This document shows positions 1 to 7,186 of a DNA stretch of 16,876 bases, in pieces. Under the pieces are notes generated by a model that was not told the origin of the DNA, did not search any database, and saw only the letters and a program-made list of their open reading frames with translations. Position numbers and translations under genes: made by a program. The first letter of the stretch is position 1. The number at the start of each line of letters is the position of its first letter. Source of the DNA: Amoebophrya sp. AT5.2 (Eukaryota; Sar; Dinophyceae; Syndiniales; Amoebophryaceae); NCBI GenBank assembly GCA_005223375.1, contig RXOD01004959.1, forward strand, positions 1 to 16,876. Reading direction: 5' to 3'.

Positions 1-1960
1 CAGCCGCTCGCGTCGCCTGGGCCTGCAGCTGCTGGGACTGCCTTGATGCCTGCCCGGCCGCGTTCAGGCTGGTGAGACCGAGTTGGGCAGACGGGTTGCT
101 AGTTGTCGGACGCTGCCCACCGGGAGGCGTGGCACCGCTAGCGGAGGACCGTCCACCGAGCGTGAGGCCTGGCGCGGCCGGGGAGGACCGCGCGCCGCCG
201 GCCAAACGTTGTTGAGTATGAGTAGCAGAAGCAGTCGTGCCAGCTGTGCCGGCATAGGAGAACGGGTGCGCTCCCACCTGCGAAGAGCCCGCAAGCAGAT
301 CCGGCTCGAACTCCGCACCTGCACCACCTCCCGATCCAAAGCCAGCGCGGAGTGCCGCCGCCTGCGACGCAGCCAGTCCGCCCGTTGACGCGTACGCGGC
401 CGCAACTTGCGCCGATACCTGCAGCTTCAACTGCGCCGACTGCTGTACTACGGCAGCAGCCAGCGCGGACGCAGAAGCGGCAGTGCCGTGGTTCTGATTG
501 TTGCAGCCACCATCTCCAGGGAAGGAACAACTACCCGTCGAGAGGTTCAACATGGACGAAGCCCCCGGGTGGCCCCCGCCATGATAAGGCTCTACTGCGG
601 TCGCGGTCGCGCCTGCAGCGCCTCCTGCATTGAGGTGGAGAATCGCGGACACCTGGCTCGGAGTCAGACCGGACGCGGCCAAAGTGGCAGCTGCCGCGGC
701 GGCCTGGTGCCGCTTGGCGTTGGCTGCGGCGTTCCACGCGAATTGATGCGAGCTGCTGCCGTGGGCACCCGGTCCGTACGGTTGGTTGAGGCCATGATGT
801 GTCTGAGGCCCTCCCGCCAACGCTAGGTTCGCGTAGGAGTCACTCGGGTAGTGCGAAGTGGAACTACCCGCCACAAAGGCAGTGTTACTCTGATGCCCGC
901 CCTGATGTTGATGGCCGCCTCCGTGATACACTCCAGCTGTCTGGCCTCCGAAGCCGCTGCCAGTCACCCCACTCCCGTCAGAGGAATGGAACGGCTGATG
1001 CATGAGGTGGCGCCCCGCGGAGTTCATGTTGGCACCGCCCCCAGCCACCCCTCCGGCGCCTGCTCCTGCGTAGCTGCGGTCAGTCCGATGTTGGCGTTGG
1101 CCGTAGTTAGTCGCGAGATTATTTCCGCCGTGGGCCGCGGGGTAGCCGCTGCCCCCGCCTCCGTGGCTGCCGGCGGCATGACTCGGGTGGCTGCTATCTT
1201 GGGCAGCATTATACCTGCCAGCGCCACCTCCTCCGCCGTTTCCGCCGGCGTAGTTGCCCGCGCCCGGATTGCCTCCAGCACCGTTCCACTGATTCTGATT
1301 CTGATTTGGACTTTGCCGCGGGCGGTAGTTGCCGCGAATGTTGCCGCCCCCGTAGTTGATGTGCGCGTTGAACTGCCCCTTCTGTGTGCTCCTGCTCTTC
1401 CCCCCGCCTCCGGAAGTCGCAGGCTCGCCACGATCGCCCGCCTTTCCCGCACCGCCTAGCGGCCGAAGCAGTTCCTCCGTGGAGTACACGTGGTCCAGAT
1501 ACGGGTCGCCCGTCTTGTTCTGGCCTTTGTTCCATTTGCCGTTCCCCTCCTGCTCGTCGTCGCGCTCTCCACACCGCGTCGGGTGCCATGATTCACGATC
1601 GGCTTCGGCGGCGGTGTCCTCTTCCGTGTCGGCAGAAGGAGACGACCCCTTCCCGTGGTCAGCCTCAGCAGCTCCGCCCCCGCGTGTTCCTCGGCCAGAG
1701 GGACACGCTGAGTCGTCCCCCTTGTCCACGGGCGCCACGTTCTTGTGTCCGTCCGCAGTGGCATTTCCGTGGCTCGGGTTCGTCCCAGCCTTTCCGGACG
1801 CGCCCTCACCGTCTCCCCCCTGTCCTTGTACCCCGGCGTGGTTATTCTTTCGCTCGCCCTTGCCCTGGGCCCGCTTCTCCTCGCGGACTTCTCGCTTTCG
1901 GTTTGCCACCTGCTGGGCGTAGAGTTTTTCGTAGGTTTCGTAGGTCTCCGGCGTGATGAA
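1..1960 (-). repeat. Low-complexity C-terminal tail of the PUF protein
   Basis: In the PUF frame there is no stop from the end of repeat 8 to the window edge (about 650 codons). The part next to the repeats is charged (Lys/Arg/Glu). The rest is rich in Gly, Asn, Ala, Ser, His and Gln, with NQNQNQ, poly-Gly and poly-Ala runs. Such tails in RNA-binding proteins commonly support granule formation; that role is inferred from composition only. Confidence 0.75.
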
Positions 1961-4900
1961 GTCGTGCTCCCGCAGCGCGAACACGATGTGGCGCCCGAAG
2001 GGCGACCGCTCGATCTTCGGCAGGTTCAGCAACAGGTTCCGCATCAGTCCCCGCAGGCAGGGCTGCTTCCGCGGGATGTGGTGCAGCAGCGTCTGGATGA
2101 TGTAGTTCCCGTACATGTCCAAGGTGATGGGGAGCAGCTTTCCGCTCTCCTGGATCCGCTCCAGCACCTGGATCCGGAACTGCACGCTGCTCACCAACAA
2201 CGTTTTCTCCAGAATGTTGGACGCAAACTTGTGCGTGCAGAACTTGAGCAGGTTCCGCAGGCAGGTTGCGCGGACGCTCTCCATGAGCACGTTCGAGCGC
2301 TCCGAGAACGCCACGAAGAACTGCACCACGTAGTTGCCGTACTTGTCGCAGCACAGCGTGCCCAACTCCCGCGCGATCTCGTCGCGGAGGCAGTGCTGCA
2401 CGCCGTGCAGCTCGATGAGCCGTTGTAGCACGCGGCAGCCGTACACGTGCTGCCCGACCTCGGCGACCCGCCCCGCGTAGCCCTGCAGGAGCTTGTTGGT
2501 GGCCTCGGCGGAGTGCTGGAACACCCGCTGCAGCACGTGGTTTCCGTTCTGGTCGATGGACAGCTCCACCACCCGGTCCGTCAACGCCTGCGCGATCTGC
2601 ATCACCGTGGCCTCGCAGCAGCACCCGATCAGCGTCTGCAGCGGACGGCACGCGTACTTGTCCAGCGCCAGCTCCAGCACCTTGTTGTCCACCAGAATCG
2701 AGTTCCTCTTCGGGTTCTTTGTGTCCATCTGACCACCTTTGCCCTGGTGCGCCATCTGACCACCGTTTCCATCTGCCAGATTCTGCGGCGGAACATGCTG
2801 CGTCGCCACGAAGGCCGCGTAGCCCCGCGCCGCCGACATCGTCGTGCCCGGGTGGTAGTAGCCGTAGGCGTCGTAGTAGCCCTGCGAGTAGTACTGTTGC
2901 ATGGCCGCGTTGTGCATCGCGGAGTCATGCGTGTACGCCCCGTGCGGACCACCGCCGTTGTTGCCCGCGTGCTGCCCGCTTCCCGGCTTGTTGTCTTTGT
3001 CTTTCGCCGTGAGCATGCCGCAGTTGATATCCGTCCAGTGGGCGGTCACCTTGGCGGTCAAAATCTTCATGGCGACGGCCTCGCGCTCGCGCTGGCAGCC
3101 GGTGTCGAGCAGCTTCTGCATCACGTAGTTGCCGGAAGCATCGAAGCACAGCCGCAAACAGTCGTCGATCAGCGCGGGCGTAATCATCTGCCGCTTCTTC
3201 AAACCCTCCTCCTGACCGTGCTCCGCAAGCCCCACCCAGTCGATCAAGTCCATCACCCGCTGCGCATGCACGCTGATCGTGTTCGATTCACATTCATTTC
3301 AATGATTGGATCGAGGTTTTCGCTCCCGGGATTCATCAACAAGGAAGTCGAAAAGGTGTATGCCATAGCCATATTGCTCATTCCTCAGATTGGTGATGCA
3401 TGGGTTGAATTCTCGTCACCTGAGGCAAAGCCTGCTCAGTGCAAGTATTCTATGGTTGAGGAGGATCATCATGTATTTATATATTGGCAGTCTCTTGCTT
3501 TTCAACGCAACCGCCGAAGAACTTAAACACAATTAGAACCACAATGTCTCAGATTGATGGTGCATGCGTTGAGTTCTCGTCACTGAGCCATCAGTGCAAG
3601 TATTCTATGGTTAGGGAAAATCATCATGGTGACGAAGAAGAAAGTTCGCATTCGTTGCTAGCCGAATGCGAATCACGATCACGAAAAATTTTGTTGTCCT
3701 CAGAGAAAAGTGGAATGGAGTGGTTCTCCTCTGCGCCCAAGGGCTCAGTTGGAATTCTTGGATCTTTATGATATTGAAGCTCATCATAGTGCGTCGAAAG
3801 CGAAGCCAACCAATTACAACAGCCACGCAAGCCACAGTCAGTTGTACTTGTGGAAAACAAAAAATGCGTGTTCAAAGTCAAACAAACATCCCAAATCAGT
3901 ACGAGTCCCGCGAGAGTTGCACAAGAATCTGGCTCCCATGCTCGCGTACTTCATTGAAGAGGTGCGGCGTCCGCTCCACCGAAACTCCCTGTTGAATGTT
4001 CCTGTCGCGTGGCGGGCAGGTCGGCGGCACATTCGCCGGCACAGCCTTTGCGTCCGAGCTGTAAAGTTCACAATCACATATATAAATTATCAAGGTTGTA
4101 TTTAGAAAGTAGTGATTTAGCTATATGAGCTTTATGAAAGAAGAGGGAAAAAAACACCGTTTCATCTGTGAATGAGGGTACCTCTCTCCACTGGCTCCCC
4201 GTTCTGCGACCGCGCCTTCCTCGATCCCGGGCGGGAGTCTCTGTGTGGAAATGCAGGTTGTGATTCCTTTTTTGTTCATCTTGTGGCCCATCGTCCCCGC
4301 TCCCTGTCCGGCGGCTTCTTCTCCGCTGCTGCCGATCATATTGCCGAGGATTCCTTCCAGCACGTTACCCAGCACCCCCGCGGCGGCAGCGGCCGCTGCG
4401 TTGCTGCTGATCCCGGAGGAGGTTCCCGCGGCGGCGGGCGCGATCCCCTCCCCGGGGTCGGACACGGGAGCCACGAACTCCTCCTCCAGGGTTGGCGGGT
4501 TGTAATCCTGGCTGCACTTAATACTTTGCTTATGCAGCTTACAGTTATCCGGCGGCGGGACGTGCCCCTGACGCCCCGCACTCGGCGTGCTGTGGGCGTC
4601 GCGGGGCGTAGCAGGAGCCGGGTAGTTCACGACGTCGGAAGGCTGCTCTACCTCATCCGCTGCACAATTCCGCTCGCCTTGCACTTCCAGGTCCGGAATC
4701 CGAAGTTCGACCTCGACGCTCTTGGTGCAAGAATCTTCCCCAAGGAGTCCTTCGCAGATCTGCAGACTCGCCGACGTCGCCTGAGAGCGCCGCGACGACT
4801 TCCGCTCGCGACAGGCGCCCGCATCGCGCGCGCCCCAGGCCGGCGTCCGTTCCTCCTCGTCCCCTTGTTCCAATGGCAGCTGCTTCTCTTCGGTGAGTTC

Positions 4901-5407
4901 CCGCGACTCTGCGGGCCAGTGCGCGGACTTGCTCTTCTGTGATTTGCTCGTTAGCCCGCCGCCGAACGACGGGGAAACGTCGCCCAGATCCTGGAGATCG
5001 CAACTGGCTCCCCCGGAGTAATTGAGTGCTCCACGACGACCGTCGATAAGGTGGCCCCCGGGCGAGATCTCGCGTAGTTCGCGTTCGTCGAGGCTGCTGA
5101 TGTCAGAGGGACTCTGGCTGCCGCGGGGGCTCTTGTTGTGCAAGGAAGCGGAAGTTGCGCGCAGGGCGTTCATGGACTGCAGCAGCGAGGATTTTCCGGT
5201 CGTACGGGCTCCAGCCGCGAGTCCGCCAGAAGACGAGTTGCAGGCCGGCGTCATCAAAATCTTCTTCTGCTGCTCGTCAATAGCATCCAGCGCGGCACTG
5301 CTGCAGCTCAGCTGGTTGCTCTTACCATCTTCACGCGGGGTTTGCGGGAGCTGGACTCCCGCACGCCCCCGGCCGCCGCGCGACTCCTGAGGAGACACAG
5401 ATTCCAT
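1..5407 (-). CDS. Pumilio-family (PUF) RNA-binding protein, three exons, 3' end outside the window
   Basis: Exons 5407-4182, 4058-3903 and 3272-<1; at least 1,551 codons. PUF proteins bind UGUA-containing 3' UTRs and control mRNA decay or translation in the cytoplasm. The joins give an unbroken frame and rebuild repeat 1 as QLSRDSVHAQRVMD across the exon 2/3 junction. Core motifs follow in family order: SGNYVMQ (R2), YACRPLQ (R3), NGNHVLQ (R4), YGCRVLQ (R5), YGNYVVQ (R6), FASNILE (R7), YGNYIIQ (R8), then a capping FGRHIVFAL. The domain covers about residues 455-895. Exon 1 (about 408 aa) is Ser/Ala-rich with no domain I recognise. A Tyr/Gly/Asn-rich insert of about 110 aa separates R2 from R3. 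After the repeats comes a Lys/Glu/Arg-rich linker, then a Gly/Asn/Ala/His-rich tail that is open to the window edge. The start is an ATG preceded by AAAG. The PUF assignment is very secure; exon 1 membership rests on a phase-consistent GT-AG join. Confidence 0.9.
1960..3272 (-). other. PUF domain, eight repeats with an insertion
   Basis: This is exon 3's repeat block. At the RNA-contact positions (12, 13 and 16 of each repeat) I read NY/Q (R2), CR/Q (R3), NH/Q (R4), CR/Q (R5), NY/Q (R6), SN/E (R7) and NY/Q (R8). By the established PUF code these read U, A, U, A, U, G, U from R2 to R8. That predicts an RNA motif of UGUAUAU followed by the base read by R1. R1 itself reads QR/D instead of the usual SR/Q, so its base preference is uncertain. 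Confidence 0.85.
2695..3025 (-). other. Tyr/Gly/Asn-rich insertion between PUF repeats 2 and 3
   Basis: About 110 codons with no stop separate the R2 helices (ending near TAHWTDI) from R3 (starting near LVDNKVLEL). The segment has clustered tyrosines (QQYYSQGYYDAYGYY) with Gly, Asn, His and Gln. There is no clear donor/acceptor pair that would remove it while keeping the frame, so I treat it as coding; an unusual in-frame intron cannot be excluded. Confidence 0.65.
3383..3475 (-). ncRNA. Box C/D snoRNA C, intronic, copy 2 of a tandem pair
   Basis: On the minus strand: box C ATGATGA (3472-3466), D' CTGA (3439-3436), C' GTGACGA (3419-3413) and D CTGA (3388-3385). The guide before D (CCATGCATCACC) pairs over 12 positions with 18S rRNA GGTGGTGCATGG, with one G-U, so it targets the same place as snoRNA B. 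Between B and C the boxes and D' guide are conserved while the connecting sequence differs, the pattern expected of functional snoRNA paralogues. Confidence 0.7.
3547..3629 (-). ncRNA. Box C/D snoRNA B, intronic, copy 1 of a tandem pair
   Basis: On the minus strand: box C ATGATGA (3627-3621), D' CTGA (3594-3591), C' GTGACGA (3583-3577) and D CTGA (3552-3549). These are the right order and spacing for a double-guide C/D RNA. The guide before D (CATGCACCATCAAT) can pair with conserved 18S rRNA GGTGGTGCATG, with one G-U. In human and yeast this segment carries a guided 2'-O-methyl G (U32/snR40, from memory). The guide before D' (CCATAGAATACTTGCA) is identical in snoRNA C, but I do not recognise its target. 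The terminal stem is weak. Confidence 0.7.
3645..3672. other. Perfect 10-bp hairpin between snoRNAs A and B
   Basis: The arms TTCGCATTCG and CGAATGCGAA are perfectly complementary around an 8-nt loop. It sits between the D box of A and the C box of B. A processing signal for releasing the snoRNAs is one possibility, as in polycistronic snoRNA transcripts cut by RNase III-type enzymes; this is inference. Confidence 0.6.
3698..3790 (-). ncRNA. Box C/D snoRNA A, intronic
   Basis: On the minus strand, box C ATGATGA (3787-3781) is followed by D' CTGA (3748-3745) and D CTGA (3703-3700). The guide before D' contains GATCCAAGAATT, which pairs (with one G-U) with the AATTCTTGGAT(T) segment that I recall as highly conserved in eukaryotic 18S rRNA. 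By the D+5 rule the target is an A in GAAATTC, although the neighbouring position would be an A-C mismatch. I cannot assign the guide before D (CCATTCCACTTTTCT). No good C' box and no strong terminal stem is visible, which lowers confidence. Confidence 0.6.
4059..4181 (-). other. PUF intron 1 (123 nt)
   Basis: The donor is GAGAG|GTACCC and the acceptor CTTTACAG|CTCGG. The intron interrupts a codon after its second base, and the join gives Ser. It is AT-rich compared with the flanking exons, and TTGATAAT about 35 nt upstream of the acceptor is a possible branch site. Confidence 0.7.
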
Positions 5408-7186
5408 CTTTATTCCAGGAGGAAGCGGCGATTCTATTCCGAACCGATTAATTTCGCTGCTGCTTCTGCAATGCGTGAAGCCTTCTCAGAGTCAGAAGCT
5501 CTCCTTCTAGGCAGTGGCAGTGCTAGTTGCCTAAATTAAATACGTTTTGCTTGCGGCAAAGTTGTTTGCTCGGATCGAAGAGCAAGTGCTACTCTAGAAG
5601 GCGTAGACACAAGAACTAATGCGTCCGAGTCCCGAACGGCGCCGGCTGATAGCGGACCTTAGCCGGAACCGAAAGTAACTCGTTCGCCTGCGTACTTACG
5701 TCGTTCACACCTTCACGTCGTCGGTCCTTTATCTTTAGAAGAAAAATTGTACAGAGAGATATCGCTGACCGTGAGTAGCTACTTGTGGAACTAGGTAGAA
5801 AGAGAGCAAACCCCGGAACATATTCAGAACCGCCCGCCGGCAAGAGAAGAGAAGGTCTCGTACCCCATGTCAGCGAACATGTTGAATACGTCGAGGCGGT
5901 ACAAGTTAGGGGTGCTCTGCCTCTGTCTACGGTTGTGGTAAAGGCAGGGTGCAACGAACTGATACCGAGAAGTAAAAATGTCCTATGTTTGATATGGATA
6001 TCGTGTAAAAAATAGTGCCGGAAGAATCATGCGGAATTTCAATTTTTCGCGGTTACAAGAGATTGAATAATGTTGGTGTGTGTAATAAATTGTGTGTCAT
6101 GCGAGGAACTCGGCCGGGTCTACCAATTGTTAGTGTTACGAATCATGCCTCATGGATGTCGAAAAAATTGAACAAGAAAAGATGTGAATGGCCGTGACTG
6201 CATGTATCAGCTTCAGCAAGAAATCCAAATCCTCTTCAAGCGCGAGTGATCATGTCCTATTGTGCTCTTAGCGAGGTACTCCTACTCGCGTAAGTTTTTT
6301 CGAGATCTTAGTCAGTGAGTGTTGAATAGGTAAAGGTAGTCGCGGTCAGGTGGTGGCAGTTTATTTTGCAGATGTCGCACGACCTACCAGCAGCATCAAC
6401 GACAAGGTCGATTTTTCACGCGCCGGCGCCGCTTATTTTCCACTTATTAGCAAGGCTTGGACTCTCGACACAACGACGAAACAGTACGGTTTATAGGACG
6501 TAGTTGTACTAATCGCACTTGCTTCTGCAGTTTCGAGGGGAAGTAAACGTAGAGACGGCAAATAAAGTTGGTGGAAAACAAAGGGTAGAGGTTAGAACCA
6601 GCTAGGAACTAAAGAAAGGTGGAAGTTAACTCTGCGGGAGTGAAGTGTGTCCCTTGGCTAGAGTGTACCCACAGTGGTGTCAGCTACTTTCCAACCTGTC
6701 GGGTGTTATTTTCGCGAAGATTCATTGAGGGTTCCTAGGGCTAAAGATTGGCGCTGCAGCCGGGGCTTCGTGATCGTGAGGATCGTGTGCGACGGATTGC
6801 CTGACGCGGAGGATCATGGCAGTCGTGATCTTTCTTTTTAAATTTTTGGAGCACGCAGGGAACACACAAGTATAAGGTTTGCGATCATATCAGAGTCTCC
6901 TTCCAGAAACGTTGGTAGTTCTTCATCTGTAGCAAGAAAAAGCAAACGGCATCTGGCCAGCTAGCTTTCTTGGAAGCGCTCCGCTAAGAGCAGAAGCAGA
7001 CGACCAAGAGTTGTCGCGTTTCGGTTCTGTCGCGGTCTCTTGCCACAGGCCCCATCCGCGCCCATCTCAATAGAGTCAAAAAATAGTAGCAGTCAAACTC
7101 AAAAACTTTTTTACAAAACCCTGACCGCGCACCACCAGCAGCCGCTGCAGGTGCAGTAGTCTCCCCGGAATGTCCTCACCCACCGC
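5408..7186. other. Spacer between the PNGase gene and the PUF gene, no gene recognised
   Basis: This 1.8-kb stretch holds only short open frames without recognisable protein features, and it is more AT-rich than the coding parts. It should contain the 3' UTR of the PNGase gene and the promoter or 5' UTR of the PUF gene. I saw no tRNA, rRNA, spliced-leader or C/D box signature. A 7-bp inverted repeat (CGCGAGT at 6241 and ACTCGCG near 6285) is the only local structure I noted. Confidence 0.6.

Larger units (their letters stand above)
3273..3902 (-). other. PUF intron 2 (630 nt), host of a snoRNA cluster
   Basis: The donor is GACTC|GTACTG and the acceptor CGATCAG|CGTGC. The join rebuilds PUF repeat 1 exactly. 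Inside, on the same strand as the host, lie three box C/D units and a perfect hairpin. Confidence 0.8.

Noticed and set aside
851..1956. Long plus-strand open frames opposite the PUF tail
   Set aside because: They mirror low-complexity minus-strand coding sequence and show no motif of their own.
1842..2651. Long minus-strand open frame of Arg/Ala-rich composition over the PUF exon
   Set aside because: It is out of frame with the clear PUF repeats and has the biased composition of a GC-rich shadow frame.
3332..3337. A TGATGA on the minus strand near the 3' end of PUF intron 2
   Set aside because: No CTGA follows before the acceptor, so it does not make a snoRNA.
3836..3902. A possible fourth C/D unit, with CTGA at about 3900-3897 and 3842-3839
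   Set aside because: No acceptable RTGATGA box precedes them within the intron; the first CTGA is part of the splice donor GTACTGA.
4121..5407. Treating this open frame as a separate gene ending at its own stop near 4121
   Set aside because: A GTACCC donor at 4181 joins in frame to an exon that completes PUF repeat 1, so it is better read as PUF exon 1.
6015..6197. A 60-codon plus-strand open frame in the large spacer
   Set aside because: It lies in AT-richer sequence, has no recognisable motif and runs against the orientation of all genes here.
5408..7186. Searched for tRNA, snRNA, 5S rRNA and dinoflagellate spliced-leader sequence
   Set aside because: No matching conserved strings were found by eye on either strand.
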